From assembly GCF_017498545.1 (NCBI RefSeq), contig NZ_CP071793.1:4489001-4553000 (forward strand): DNA of 64,000 nucleotides. Direction: 5' to 3'. The translations under genes were made by a program, and so were the position numbers. The notes beneath the pieces were generated by a model. It was not told the origin of the DNA, made no database searches, and saw only the letters and a program-made list of their open reading frames with translations. The stretch is from Sulfidibacter corallicola (GTDB lineage Bacteria > Acidobacteriota > Holophagae > Acanthopleuribacterales > Acanthopleuribacteraceae). The number at the start of each line of letters is the position of its first letter. Within the stretch, counting starts at the first letter, position 1. Below, one piece after another: positions 52,693 through 63,467 of the stretch.

Positions 52693-55600
52693 ATGATTTC
52701 AACTTCTTCGGTCGACCTCTATTCCCGGGAAAGGAATCTCTTGACCTTCGATGAACTCATTGCTCGTATTGCCAGAGCTTCGCAACAACGGCGGCTGTCG
52801 CTGTTTCTCGGCGACGCACCCGCGCTCGCCTTGGACTATCCCACTCTGGAAACGGCCCTGGACCAATTGGCAGACTACTTTCTCAGTGGCGAATCCCTGG
52901 ATTCCGGCCGCAAAGGCCGCGTGACCAAGTACCGCGACCAGCGCGACTGGTTGCGCTTGACCAAAACCATCGCCGACGCCGAGCCGGAAGCCTATCTTCG
53001 CCAATTGAAACGCCTGTTTGCGGGACCATGGGTGGATCAACCATCCCAGCCGCCTTGGTGGCTGCGAGCCTTGATCGCACTGAAACCGGTCCTGATCGTG
53101 ACGGCGGACCGTGGCCCGCTCCCGACGGCTTCGATCGCACGAGGTTATACTCCGGTCACCTGGCGGGATCGCGACCTACTGGACAACCTGCCCCACGCAG
53201 AAGGACACCATTTGGTCGCCGTCCAGGGCCATTCCCTGGAACCCGCCAACCTTGTACTCACCTTGGATCAGATGAAAGCGTTCTCGGGGGAGCACGGTGA
53301 GCCGGTACGCCGCCTGTTGCGCCGAATTCGGGTGGACCACCTTTGCCTTCTGGCGGGCTTTCGCGCTGAGGACCCCTTCCTCACCGGGCTGGCTCTTTCC
53401 GCCGGGCCGGCCCTGGAGAACCTGGTGGCGTTGGCCGCACCAAACAGCTTTCCTCATTTGACCGAGCTGACCACGCTATGGCCGCGACAATCGGAGGCCC
53501 CCGAAGACCCTTTGCGCACGGTGGCCTCGCGACTGATAGCCGAGATAAACGGTCAACTCCCTCCTGAAATCGAGCCGAGTCCGGGACATGAGACGGGCGA
53601 GGCTGTCCCGCTCGGGTTGGAAGACCTGCGTCGTCTGCCGCCGGCCGAAGAAAACAGGGTTCGCGATTTCTACCGTGGCCATCCCATCGATTGGACCCTG
53701 GTTCGCGACGGGCATACGATCCCGCGCCGCGAGGCCGGGCAGGTCATCGATCTGATCGCGAAGGGCCGCAAGGCCGTGTTGGTGACGGGCCCGACGGGGA
53801 CTGGAAAAAGCACGATTTTAATGCAGGCAGCCCAAGTCCTGTTGGAAGAGGGATACACGATCATTCGCCTGAAAAAACCACAGAGAGTGACAAAGGTTCA
53901 CGGAAACCTGGCGATTTTGGTAGAGGACGGCAGTCGCTACTACGGTTTGGCGAACCTGATTCAGGAGATGGGGCGCAGGAAGGGTGTGGTGGTATTGATC
54001 GCGGCCCGCACCCACGAATGGGCCAACCTCCAGGGCATGCGCCGCCAAGCCAACTTGGCCGCCATTGCCCGCATCGCCGTGAAAGAGTTGAACCCGTCTG
54101 AGATCCGTTGCCTGGCCGAGAAATTGGTCGAGACTGGGGCCTGTTCCAAGGAGACCGACGTGGCTTCGCTCACCCAGCGCCTGGAAAGCCGGCTGAACGG
54201 CAACCGCGACCTGTTGGCGGCCCTGTTGGAGGCGACGCATGGCCGCAAGCTGGTGGATATCCTGACCGAAGCGCTGGAGGAAATCGCCGGTTGGATCGAG
54301 GGCTGCACCCTGCTGGAGCTGCTGGGCAGCATCGTGCTGATCGAGGCGCTGCCCACCAAATCGGGGACGTCGCTGGCCTGCTCCGCCAAGTTACTGGGCC
54401 TGGTTCTGGGACTGCCACGCAAGGCGCTCGATGCGGCCTTGGACCGCCTGCGCGGCGAGGTTCGCCCGCGCCACTCGGGTGTAGACGACCTGGTTTCGCG
54501 AGACGAAGTCATCGGCAGCCATCTCTACCGGATCTTGTTCGAGGGGGACAGTCCGCTGCTGGACGTAATTCACGTGGGAACTCAGGTGCTTTGGGCTGCC
54601 CATTTGGTGGGCATGGCAGAGACCCGGAGCCGCCACCGGCAACTAATGAGCATGATTCCCAACCATTTCCGCGATCGCGGTGCGTTTCGGACGGCCGAAG
54701 AGCTCTACATGGCGGCCACCCGTGTCTCGCCACGAGATCCGATCACCTGGCAGAACTGGGCCAGAATGGCAGCCGATCCAAAAACCAAAGGCTGGTTGTC
54801 GAAGGCCTCCGACCCTCGACGCCTGTTCGAGAAGGCCGCGCTGGCCGACCCCCACCATGCACCGGCATGGCAGGCCTGGGCTCTGATGGAGGCCCACGCC
54901 GACAATCATCCCGAAGCCCGCCGCCTGTTCAAGAGGGCCACGCTGGTCGATCCCGGTCATGCACCGTCATGGCAGGCCTGGGCCCTGATGGAGGCTCGCG
55001 CGGACAACCGAGCCGAAGCCCGCCGTTTGTTCGAAAGGGCGACCCTGACAGCTCCCCACAATATCCCGTCTTGGCGTGCTTGGGCCGCCATGGAACTGGA
55101 TTGGGGCGAGGTGAAGCGGGCCGAGGAACTGATTGCAAAAGCCTCGGCCAATTGCCCCCCCCACGAATTCGAAGCTCTGATCCGAAAAATCACCGAGCAC
55201 CAAAAGCGAAGTCCCAAGCAGGCCACACGCCCGGAACCGCCTAGGGCCGCTCCACCGCAGCCTTCCTCCCGCCTAGTAGAATGGACCCGCCGCACCAAGT
55301 CCGAAATCGGTATCTCGGAGTATCAGGCCTATCTTGCCGCCCAGCATGTTCGCCGTTCGGCCAACGCCGATCGGGACCAACGCTTTCTGGCTCTGGCCAT
55401 GATCGCCCCCCATTTGCGCAAATGCCTCCTGCGCGAGGCCGACAGCACCCAGCTCCCCACCGCACCCGCCTTTCTGCTGACCCTTCCGCCCGAATTCGAG
55501 CCCAACCGCAAAGCCACCCGCGCCACCCGCTGTTTCGCCGTCACCCGACAAGGCTCGCTCTTCACCTGGCTGGCCGCGCCGCGCCTGCAGTTGTTTGGAG

Positions 55601-58600
55601 AGCCGAGGCTGCCGGTCGAACCCCAAAAAATATTCGACATCCCCGATTTCGACTCCGAACGCTCGCGCGTCCTCGGCCTCTATCTAGGCACCGCCAGCAC
55701 TTTCGACCCGACGGTCGATCTGTTTTTGGCCGCAGAAAGCGGGGAGCAGCCGCTGCTTTTCCAGTTCGGCTTGGGCCATTTGGACCAGCCCCCTATCGAG
55801 CGTCAGGTGTTGCCCGCTTGGATGCGGATCTGCCCCGTTTCGGCGCGGCCAGGCACCCAAATCGCGGACCTTCACACCCTCGCTCCAGCGCTCGAGGACG
55901 AAGATCACCCGGCCTGGGCCGTGCTTTGGAATAAGCGCCTATGGCGGCTGGCTTCGGGAAATCTCACCGCACCTGATATCCTTCGCGGAACTCAGGCGAC
56001 GGTTCTGGCCGACCGCTTGTACGTGCTACGGACCGATCAATCGATCGCTCTGTTCGGCAACGGGGAAGACCGACTCAACCGCATCGGCCGCCGCTTCTTC
56101 AGGCGCCAACCCGTCGCCTTGGCCGCTCTCCCCGACCTGGATGGACAGGGGGCCCGCCTACTCGTCGGTTATCGAGACGGCCGCATCCGAATCTGCGCCG
56201 ATGTTTCGGAACCCAGAGAAGAGCCCTGGGGTGAAGGCTGCTGGCGCGACATCGCCTCCGCCCTGGTGGCCGAGCTGGGACTGAACCATCTGGCCGCCTG
56301 GCCTCAATGGCTGGAGGATATTGCCGCCAAGCGCTTCGCCCACGAAGTGTGCCGCCCCCAATCGGCCCTCCAGGTAGGCGCCCGTCTGTTTTATGAATTT
56401 CTGTTGACTCAACCGAACTTGGAAGGGCTCGGCGATTGGAACTATTGGCGTTGGTTGACGCCCCCATTGGGCCCAATCGACTACCTGCCGCTGCTCCAGG
56501 CCATGCGCGGCCGTCTCCGTAATTGGCGTCGCACCCACCGGTCCGAGGGGGCCGCCGCCTTCCTCGCGATCTATGAAAGCCTGCCCCACGAGCTGCGGGA
56601 AATCCTCGACACCTATATCCACGTGAGTTACCACCTGGACGCTCCGAATACACCTCCCGGAACCCAAAGCCGCGATGCCGAGGCCCTGGCCGAACTGAGA
56701 AGCCGTTGCTGCCGCACCCGCCGAAAATTTATGGCCGATCCCAATCTTCCCTTGGCGGTCCGGGCATCCATTCAGGCCGAGATTCAATTGGGTTTTCCAC
56801 TTACCCAGTACTTCGCCAAAGGTTCCCACGGCGAGGGTGCCCACGTACTTTGGACTTCCCGCCGAGGCCTTTTCCTATGGGACGACGGCCACAGTGTGCA
56901 GACCTTTTCCGTCACCTGCGATCAACCCCGCGATCGCTTGCCCCGCGGCCAGGGGAACACCGGCATTCGTTCGGTAGTGGAATTCGACGACTGCCTGCAC
57001 CTGGCCGAGTTGAACACCACCAAGTTGCGTACTTGGCGCGTCGATACGGACGGACGCTTCGGTGAACCCGAAATCCAGAACTTTCCCGAGGCGATTCGTC
57101 CACTTCGGGTCGTCGACGCCGGTGGAAACACCTTGCTGGTCCTCTCCCGTCAGGACCATCCTCAATATGGCTTTCGATTACTCCTCTGGCATCGGCGCGG
57201 TGGGGGTTCCGTGGCAGCCGAATTGCCGCTGCGCGCTCACCCCCTGACCTGTTTGGCCCACCAAGTGGTCACGCCAGGAACCAGGTGGCACATCGCCTTG
57301 GCCGCCGGCGAAGGCGAATGGATCTTCTACGGACTGGAGTACGTCGAGGCATGGGACAAACTCACCCTTTCCGAGCCTTTCAGGTATCGCAGCCGGGGCA
57401 ATGTCACTTGTTTGAACTTCGCTTCTGTCGGCGAAAAGACATGGGTCCTGGTCGGCACGGACGGCGGCTACATTCAAGTCTTCGAGCAGGTCGGTGAGCC
57501 GATGACCGGTTGGCGTCTCAAGTGGTTGCACGCCACCGCCACGGAGGTTCGGGGCATCCACGTCCTCTCCACGCCCCACCATTGCCGTGTTCTCTGCTTC
57601 ACCAGTCAGGGCGAAGTGTTCGTGTTCGACGGCGACGGGCGCTTGCATTGGCACCGCCATTTCTACGTGTCGTTGGTCCAGGGGCGGCTGCTTTCCCCCG
57701 CCACTGTGGATGAAACCACCTTTTTCGCCGTGTTGTGCGACGCGCGCGGCATCATGGCGCTCATGGCTTTCGAAGAACCGGCACCCTGGGAAAGCATTGT
57801 AGAAGCGTACCGCACCCAAGTGAAAAAGCCCCGTCGGCCGCCCTACACCGAGATCGAAGTCTTCCAGGGTCCCGAGTTAGCACCCTGCGCGTTGGCTAGG
57901 TTGGTGGGTGACCCGGAAACCAACACCTCCCATCGAGCCCTCTACCTGCGTGATTTCGGCGCGAAGGTTCTTTCCCGCGGGGTCACCGATGACCAAGATC
58001 GGGCAAACATCGTCGAGGCCGCTCAAACGTGGTCCTGGGCAGAACTGGAAGGGCTGGCGAGCTTCGACGGCAGCCACGCCCAGCCGAATACACGCCTGTG
58101 GTTGACCGAGCTCCTCCTGGAATTGTTGGCACGGGTTTACCGTGAAGAGAAGGCCCAGACAGCCGCCGAGTCGGCCGACTTGCGCGGAACGCGCGTTTTG
58201 GCCGATTTGGTGCGTGGTGTCGGCCGCGAGCTCATCACGCCAACCGCCCTGAGTTCTGGGAAATTGACTAGATGGGCTCTCCTGCCTAGCGCGCTCAAAC
58301 GAGCTCCCGCCGTCTGTGCGGCGGTCATTCTCAACCAAAACCTCGAGGGTGACGAGGACGCCCTGATTGGCAAACTGATCGCACAGGCCGGCTTCTTGGG
58401 CCCGGATGCCTTCAGGGCCCTCGTTCTGCTGGCACCGGCCAAGTGGAATTCCGTCGCCTGGTATTTCGGCGAAGTGATGGGGCTTGAAAGCCCGCGGCAG
58501 GATTTGGGAAAAGTGCCTTTTGCGCTCGAGGCGGAGCAGTTATCCGATTTTCCGGGTGTCCTCTTCGATTTCTGTCGCTTTCTCTGGGAACCCGAGCGCA

Positions 58601-61600
58601 ATCTGGAATTCCTGATCGGGGCGGCCGAGCGACTGACAAACCTGGATTATGCGGAAATTTCTCAGCGTTTCCACAGCGATCTGGCCATTCTTTTCGACTG
58701 GTTGAGACCGCTCGCCGAAATCGCAAAATTCCAGCCCTTGCCCAAGGAGCGACAACTGCAAAGGCTGGCAGAAATTGGGGCCAATTCTCCCGTACAGGCC
58801 CAATCCCCGACGGAGGCGTGGGAGACCTGGATCGACACCAGTCGCCAACGCTTCATGGCCCGACGCCACGACGCCCTCGGCCATTTTCGCCAGGAATTGC
58901 TCGACCTGACCCGGTTGCGCTTGGAAAATCCGAAATGGGAATACCGGGCCGAACGGTTGGTCCAATTGAGTTTCCGACCCACCATCGATGGCGACAGCAA
59001 GCAGGCGGCCGTACACTTTTCCATTTCTCTTCCTCCCAACTCGGGAGTGGTGAAGGCCGAACCGTCGCTTGCACTGGCCTGGCCCTGGGACGGCGTCCCC
59101 GCCGACCGCCAGACGTTTCGTCTGCAACTGGAAGAGGGTTGCCAAGAGGTTCGCCTGGTTTGCTGCACCCTGGTCTCCGGTGAAGAGAAGCACTGCCAGG
59201 ACTGGCGCCTCCCGCTCCCGCCGCATCCACACACTGCACCGGAGCGATTGCTGGGGGCCTTACCGGACTTGGTGGCCCACCAGGTCTCCGAATGGAGTCG
59301 TTTGTCACCGGGCCTGCACCTGCTGGCCTTCGACCCCGACCTGGGCGAAGAAGTTTATCTAGAGGCTGCAAGACAGTGTGACCTACCCATCGTTGCCTTG
59401 GATGCACTGTTCACGGGGCCCAAGGGTGAGCTGTTTTCCGACCAAAACATCCTCGCCAAGGTAGGCTGGGACCATTCGGAATCGGCCCAAAACGAGCCTC
59501 ACCGGCAAATTTTGGTAACGTCCGCCGTGGACACGGTCGAACGCCTCCTGAAAAAAGAAAGCGAGACCGTCTTGCGCAAATTCCAGGAGGCATTGAGGCG
59601 CGGTTCAAGTCGCACTTCCTGTTGGCTGCTTCCCAAATCCCTGGCTTTTACCCTCAGCGGGAGATTGGGAGAATCTGCCCTGCTGGTACCCCTTTTCGCC
59701 CCCAAGAAACTGCCGCTTCACCTCCAACACGACTTAATTTTGTGGGTCATGGCCCGCTCCGGTGTACGCGAATCCCAGGCTGCCGCCGTCGTGGGCGCGC
59801 TCGGCAACCACCTTTCCCTCATCGACGACTGGACCCGTGCGCCAACCTCGTTGGACACCTATCTGAAAGAAAGCTCCAAACCGAGAAACCTGCTCACATC
59901 CCAATTCCGTGGTTTGTCCCCCCTAGCCTTGGCCAACTTGATCATTCTCGTTTACTGCCGGACCTGGATCCCCGCCGTCAGGCCCATTCCCGCCGAAGTC
60001 ACTTGTCTGCCGGAAAAAAACAAAAACGACGAAGGACGAGGTTGTGGCCAAGATCTTTCCGAAATCGCCGTCCTGAAGTCCGATAAAAGGTCCGACGTTC
60101 GTTCTCATTCGGCCGAGCCCGAAGGCACCTGGGTACGCGGCTATCATGCGGGCCAAGGGCGCAATCCAAAACCCAGCGTTTTGAACGCACTGCGCGACCT
60201 GGGTGACGCTCTGCCGGACTCGGAGCGGAATCTGTGTCGCCATCTTCTTCAGGATCGTGGGATTCTGGGACAGGAAGAGGGTTTGGTGTTTCTCCGCCAA
60301 CCTTATTTGAACATTCTAGAACAATGGGTGGATCCCGAAAGCTGGGGCCGATCGTTTGCCGAGACCATCCTGGAGGCGCCGTTCTACCAGAGCTTGGGAT
60401 TTCGGGCCTTGGCCAAAGCCGGCAAGGGTTTGCGAAGTCTGATTTCCCACATGACCCAAGCCGGTTTGGACACATTGGCAGAGTTGGGCTCGCCTTCGCC
60501 CGATTGGGGCCGACTGGCCGAACTGCTTTCGGGCGCGCCCGCCCAGCTCGTCCAGGAGCTCGAACTCTCCGGGCCCCAACAACGGCTGCTGGGCGATATT
60601 CGGGCCCGTCTCGGACCGACGCCGGTCTTCTCCATCCACCAAAACGCCGGTTCCCCAGTTCGCTCCGATCTTCCCGAGGCGTCGCACATTTTCCCGCAAG
60701 CGAGCACCAATTGGCTCGTGTTCTGCGAGGTGGCGCACGAGCCGGACCAGGCTTGGTGGCGCAACATGATCGCCAATTACGAAGTAGGCGTTACGCTTAT
60801 TCTGGTTTATCGGGAGGTGTCTCACATTCCCTCGGCCAAGTCCAATCGGGTGAGTTTCCTCGACAGTGGGGCCCTCAAGGAAATGGCGGGCAGCAACGAG
60901 GTCGCCGACACCTTCTGGCTCCACGTGCGCAATCGTATCGGTCTGCTCAGGTTCAATATCTACCAGGCCGGCTCACCGTTGATCCCCGGCAGCGAAGTGT
61001 TTGTCGGTCGCACGCGGGAAACCGAACGCATTCTCGCGGGCATCGATGCGGCTAGCTTTCTGGTGATCGGCGGTCGCAAGATCGGAAAAACCAGCTTGTT
61101 GCACCACATTGAAGATGTCCTGACCAAATTGGGCACCATCACGCCGCTTTACATTGACTTACAGGGCGTCGTCGACTCACGCGGCTTTTGGCGCCAATTC
61201 GTCAAGACCTGCCGAAAGAAAAAATTGGCGTTCGTCACCTCGGGAGACATCGAGGAACGATTGAGCCGGACCCTGGCCACCCTGCCTCGACCGGTGCTCC
61301 TACTCAACGAAGTCGATGGCCTGGCCTTGTACGCCAACCCATTTCTCGTGACCCTCCGGCGCATGAGTCACGATGGCGAGTGCCAATTCGTGATGGCCGG
61401 CTATCAGGGCGCCTACGGTGGCCTGGAGCAGGCGAATTCGGCGCTGCACAACTGGTTCCCCGTCAGCGAGGGGAGTCCCGCCATCGTATTGGGAAGCCTC
61501 GACTCCGAAGCGGCTACGAGCCTGGTGGATCTTTTGGAAACGAGTCGACTGCGACTTCAATACGAAGATCCGCAATTGCGTGCCTGGGCGCGTACGGAGC

Positions 61601-62256
61601 TGCCGCGCCGAACCCACGGCATTCCGATTCTGCTCCAAGAACAGTGTGATCTCATCGTGAGGCGATTGGACGCTCGAAACAGCACGGTCATCACGCGGGC
61701 GGACTTGGCTCCGCCCGCCGGTGATCCCCCCATTTGGAGTCTGTTTCAGCGCATTCAAGTTCCCTTCGACGTGGCCTCACGCAGGTCGTCCCCTAACGCG
61801 GCCCCTCGACACAACTACAAAGAACACAACCATATGCGCCTTTGGCGATTTTTATTGATGAGCGCTACCGTCCACTGTCTCTACATTGGCCGCAAGGATG
61901 GCGAGTTCTCGGAAGAAGCCTTACGGCGTGTAAAAAACGGCGCTGTGCACTTCACGGTCCTCGAAGCCTGGGGTTATGCCCACGAGCAATTGAGGTCCTT
62001 GAACGAGAACCACCGCCAAATGGCGTTCCGCGAATTTACTCTCGACGTATGCAAAAACATTTTCGATTACCTGGCGCTTACCGTGTTCGTCGGGGTCGAG
62101 GTCGACGAAGAGACCCGCTACCACTTTCACGATCATCTCTACCCCAACGAATTGCGGCGTTTCCTTCACCGGAAGGGTAGGGAGTGGCGAGACTATCTCG
62201 ACAACCTCGCCAAACGGTTTGGCAAGAGTTTGGCCGAATTGGAGGCTTCATCATGA
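52693..62256 (+). CDS. giant multidomain ATPase: degenerate SIR2-like, P-loop NTPase, TPR, beta-propeller and second P-loop NTPase
   Basis: A 3187-residue protein I cannot assign to a named family. About 12-275: SIR2-like, with LSLFLGDAPA, VLIVTADRG, VAVQGH and LLAGFRAEDPFL at the places of the family motifs, but the NAD-binding residues changed. About 330-560: STAND-like ATPase with Walker A GPTGTGKST (366-374) and a Walker B-like AILVEDG near 407-413. About 706-806: three 34-residue TPR units. About 936-1173 and 1375-1698: beta-propeller-like strands, split by a helical insert. About 1700-2700: helical regions and a beta-sandwich segment, unassigned. About 2775-3000: second ATPase, with VGRTRE, Walker A GGRKIGKTS (2793-2801) and Walker B VLLLNEVD (E2873, D2875). 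No signal peptide or membrane segment. ATG 52693 has no good ribosome site; a TTG at 52681 is possible. It overlaps the next gene as ATGA. By likeness to SIR2-STAND proteins it may act in defence or self/non-self response; this is inference. Confidence 0.85.
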   Translation: MISTSSVDLYSRERNLLTFDELIARIARASQQRRLSLFLGDAPALALDYPTLETALDQLADYFLSGESLDSGRKGRVTKYRDQRDWLRLTKTIADAEPEAYLRQLKRLFAGPWVDQPSQPPWWLRALIALKPVLIVTADRGPLPTASIARGYTPVTWRDRDLLDNLPHAEGHHLVAVQGHSLEPANLVLTLDQMKAFSGEHGEPVRRLLRRIRVDHLCLLAGFRAEDPFLTGLALSAGPALENLVALAAPNSFPHLTELTTLWPRQSEAPEDPLRTVASRLIAEINGQLPPEIEPSPGHETGEAVPLGLEDLRRLPPAEENRVRDFYRGHPIDWTLVRDGHTIPRREAGQVIDLIAKGRKAVLVTGPTGTGKSTILMQAAQVLLEEGYTIIRLKKPQRVTKVHGNLAILVEDGSRYYGLANLIQEMGRRKGVVVLIAARTHEWANLQGMRRQANLAAIARIAVKELNPSEIRCLAEKLVETGACSKETDVASLTQRLESRLNGNRDLLAALLEATHGRKLVDILTEALEEIAGWIEGCTLLELLGSIVLIEALPTKSGTSLACSAKLLGLVLGLPRKALDAALDRLRGEVRPRHSGVDDLVSRDEVIGSHLYRILFEGDSPLLDVIHVGTQVLWAAHLVGMAETRSRHRQLMSMIPNHFRDRGAFRTAEELYMAATRVSPRDPITWQNWARMAADPKTKGWLSKASDPRRLFEKAALADPHHAPAWQAWALMEAHADNHPEARRLFKRATLVDPGHAPSWQAWALMEARADNRAEARRLFERATLTAPHNIPSWRAWAAMELDWGEVKRAEELIAKASANCPPHEFEALIRKITEHQKRSPKQATRPEPPRAAPPQPSSRLVEWTRRTKSEIGISEYQAYLAAQHVRRSANADRDQRFLALAMIAPHLRKCLLREADSTQLPTAPAFLLTLPPEFEPNRKATRATRCFAVTRQGSLFTWLAAPRLQLFGEPRLPVEPQKIFDIPDFDSERSRVLGLYLGTASTFDPTVDLFLAAESGEQPLLFQFGLGHLDQPPIERQVLPAWMRICPVSARPGTQIADLHTLAPALEDEDHPAWAVLWNKRLWRLASGNLTAPDILRGTQATVLADRLYVLRTDQSIALFGNGEDRLNRIGRRFFRRQPVALAALPDLDGQGARLLVGYRDGRIRICADVSEPREEPWGEGCWRDIASALVAELGLNHLAAWPQWLEDIAAKRFAHEVCRPQSALQVGARLFYEFLLTQPNLEGLGDWNYWRWLTPPLGPIDYLPLLQAMRGRLRNWRRTHRSEGAAAFLAIYESLPHELREILDTYIHVSYHLDAPNTPPGTQSRDAEALAELRSRCCRTRRKFMADPNLPLAVRASIQAEIQLGFPLTQYFAKGSHGEGAHVLWTSRRGLFLWDDGHSVQTFSVTCDQPRDRLPRGQGNTGIRSVVEFDDCLHLAELNTTKLRTWRVDTDGRFGEPEIQNFPEAIRPLRVVDAGGNTLLVLSRQDHPQYGFRLLLWHRRGGGSVAAELPLRAHPLTCLAHQVVTPGTRWHIALAAGEGEWIFYGLEYVEAWDKLTLSEPFRYRSRGNVTCLNFASVGEKTWVLVGTDGGYIQVFEQVGEPMTGWRLKWLHATATEVRGIHVLSTPHHCRVLCFTSQGEVFVFDGDGRLHWHRHFYVSLVQGRLLSPATVDETTFFAVLCDARGIMALMAFEEPAPWESIVEAYRTQVKKPRRPPYTEIEVFQGPELAPCALARLVGDPETNTSHRALYLRDFGAKVLSRGVTDDQDRANIVEAAQTWSWAELEGLASFDGSHAQPNTRLWLTELLLELLARVYREEKAQTAAESADLRGTRVLADLVRGVGRELITPTALSSGKLTRWALLPSALKRAPAVCAAVILNQNLEGDEDALIGKLIAQAGFLGPDAFRALVLLAPAKWNSVAWYFGEVMGLESPRQDLGKVPFALEAEQLSDFPGVLFDFCRFLWEPERNLEFLIGAAERLTNLDYAEISQRFHSDLAILFDWLRPLAEIAKFQPLPKERQLQRLAEIGANSPVQAQSPTEAWETWIDTSRQRFMARRHDALGHFRQELLDLTRLRLENPKWEYRAERLVQLSFRPTIDGDSKQAAVHFSISLPPNSGVVKAEPSLALAWPWDGVPADRQTFRLQLEEGCQEVRLVCCTLVSGEEKHCQDWRLPLPPHPHTAPERLLGALPDLVAHQVSEWSRLSPGLHLLAFDPDLGEEVYLEAARQCDLPIVALDALFTGPKGELFSDQNILAKVGWDHSESAQNEPHRQILVTSAVDTVERLLKKESETVLRKFQEALRRGSSRTSCWLLPKSLAFTLSGRLGESALLVPLFAPKKLPLHLQHDLILWVMARSGVRESQAAAVVGALGNHLSLIDDWTRAPTSLDTYLKESSKPRNLLTSQFRGLSPLALANLIILVYCRTWIPAVRPIPAEVTCLPEKNKNDEGRGCGQDLSEIAVLKSDKRSDVRSHSAEPEGTWVRGYHAGQGRNPKPSVLNALRDLGDALPDSERNLCRHLLQDRGILGQEEGLVFLRQPYLNILEQWVDPESWGRSFAETILEAPFYQSLGFRALAKAGKGLRSLISHMTQAGLDTLAELGSPSPDWGRLAELLSGAPAQLVQELELSGPQQRLLGDIRARLGPTPVFSIHQNAGSPVRSDLPEASHIFPQASTNWLVFCEVAHEPDQAWWRNMIANYEVGVTLILVYREVSHIPSAKSNRVSFLDSGALKEMAGSNEVADTFWLHVRNRIGLLRFNIYQAGSPLIPGSEVFVGRTRETERILAGIDAASFLVIGGRKIGKTSLLHHIEDVLTKLGTITPLYIDLQGVVDSRGFWRQFVKTCRKKKLAFVTSGDIEERLSRTLATLPRPVLLLNEVDGLALYANPFLVTLRRMSHDGECQFVMAGYQGAYGGLEQANSALHNWFPVSEGSPAIVLGSLDSEAATSLVDLLETSRLRLQYEDPQLRAWARTELPRRTHGIPILLQEQCDLIVRRLDARNSTVITRADLAPPAGDPPIWSLFQRIQVPFDVASRRSSPNAAPRHNYKEHNHMRLWRFLLMSATVHCLYIGRKDGEFSEEALRRVKNGAVHFTVLEAWGYAHEQLRSLNENHRQMAFREFTLDVCKNIFDYLALTVFVGVEVDEETRYHFHDHLYPNELRRFLHRKGREWRDYLDNLAKRFGKSLAELEASS

Positions 62257-63467
62257 TCAGAGACGACGTATTCACCGTGTTCAAGGAAAATGGTGAAGAA
62301 GAGGAAGCGTTCGAGTATCGATGGGGTGAAACTGAAAATTCGCAATACCGGCTGGAACGCGCCACGCGGAGAATCGGCACCTTGGAAACGCCACCTGAAA
62401 ATAAAACGCTGAATTACAACGACTTGGACCGGGTTTTTCTATTGGTTTCCGAGCGTGGCAGTGGGTTCAAGGTGTTTCGCAAATGGCTTGAGAACGGCGC
62501 GTGCCGGGAAGAGGCGAGTCCCGGGGAGCGAGGGGAGACGGAAACCGGACCGGCCAAACAATCATTCCAGAACATGGTATCGCCTCCCTGGATGGTGATT
62601 GACGGGAATCTCGTCCTTCACCAGTCCGACGCGAATCCGCCGCGGTTCTGGCAGGGTTTCCTCTCCGGGGAGCCCGGTAATTTCATTCTCGATCGCACTT
62701 TTCACGGAGATAGCCAGACCTCTCCGGCGGCCAACTTGGCGCTCGCCCAAATCAATGGGGTGGTGGAGGCCATGCGCCACTCGCCGAAGTTTCGCTTCAT
62801 TCACGCCTCCTACCATCTGCCTTCCATGGAAATCGATCCCGTCTTCTCCCATCTTCTGGACCAGTGCCACTTGTACAGGCTGCCTCAATTTGAAATCGAC
62901 GAATTGGTCACCTGGTTGGCGCAATTGGCGGCCAAATACAAACATCGTTCGATCGGCATTCACTTGGAAGCCGAGGAAAAGGAACATTTGGCACGTCAAA
63001 TCAAGTTCCGGGTGGGTGGGCAGCCGCGCCTCACCAGCGCCTTGTTCCGCCTGGTCGACGACGCGATCCTGACCCAACTTCCCGAGGAGGAGCGAAAACC
63101 TCCCAAAAAGGCGCCACCACCACCCCAGTCGCACACCCCCCTCGGTTTCAACACCTTGCGGCAACTATTCCACGTGATGGGTCAAGAACTCGAGCGTAAT
63201 CCGCCTCACATCGTCGAACGCTGGAAAGAGGACCTGATGGGTTTTTTGCGAAAGGACAACCACGTCGTCCAACTGCTGAGGAGGTACGCCGACGACAAGC
63301 CCAAACCCAAAACCGACAGCCACTACCCGGCCGACACCCAACTCTATCTGGCCGGCTGGGCAGGTTTAGATCCCGACGGCAAGTGGGGCATCCGGTCTCA
63401 GTGCCATAAACAGTGGGCCGGCGAACTGTTGCGGAAATTCGATCAGGACAAGGAGCGCGGCCGATGA
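62253..63467 (+). CDS. uncharacterised protein, AAA lid-like, no P-loop
   Basis: A 404-residue cytoplasmic protein. I do not recognise the family. Residues about 170-285 look like the second half of an AAA/STAND ATPase: FRFIHASYHLPS, then LYRLPQFEIDELVTWLAQLA and RVGGQPRLTSALFRLVDDAI, which resembles the GGxPxL sensor and lid segment. No Walker A is present in the protein. The N-terminal 100 residues are charged (ENGEEEEAFEYRWGETE), and a proline-rich linker (KKAPPPPQSHTP) separates a C-terminal region of about 110 residues. ATG 62253 has GGAGG seven bases upstream and overlaps the giant gene stop as ATGA; the longer frame from 62184 lies inside that gene. It likely forms a complex with its two neighbours. 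Confidence 0.8.
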   Translation: MIRDDVFTVFKENGEEEEAFEYRWGETENSQYRLERATRRIGTLETPPENKTLNYNDLDRVFLLVSERGSGFKVFRKWLENGACREEASPGERGETETGPAKQSFQNMVSPPWMVIDGNLVLHQSDANPPRFWQGFLSGEPGNFILDRTFHGDSQTSPAANLALAQINGVVEAMRHSPKFRFIHASYHLPSMEIDPVFSHLLDQCHLYRLPQFEIDELVTWLAQLAAKYKHRSIGIHLEAEEKEHLARQIKFRVGGQPRLTSALFRLVDDAILTQLPEEERKPPKKAPPPPQSHTPLGFNTLRQLFHVMGQELERNPPHIVERWKEDLMGFLRKDNHVVQLLRRYADDKPKPKTDSHYPADTQLYLAGWAGLDPDGKWGIRSQCHKQWAGELLRKFDQDKERGR

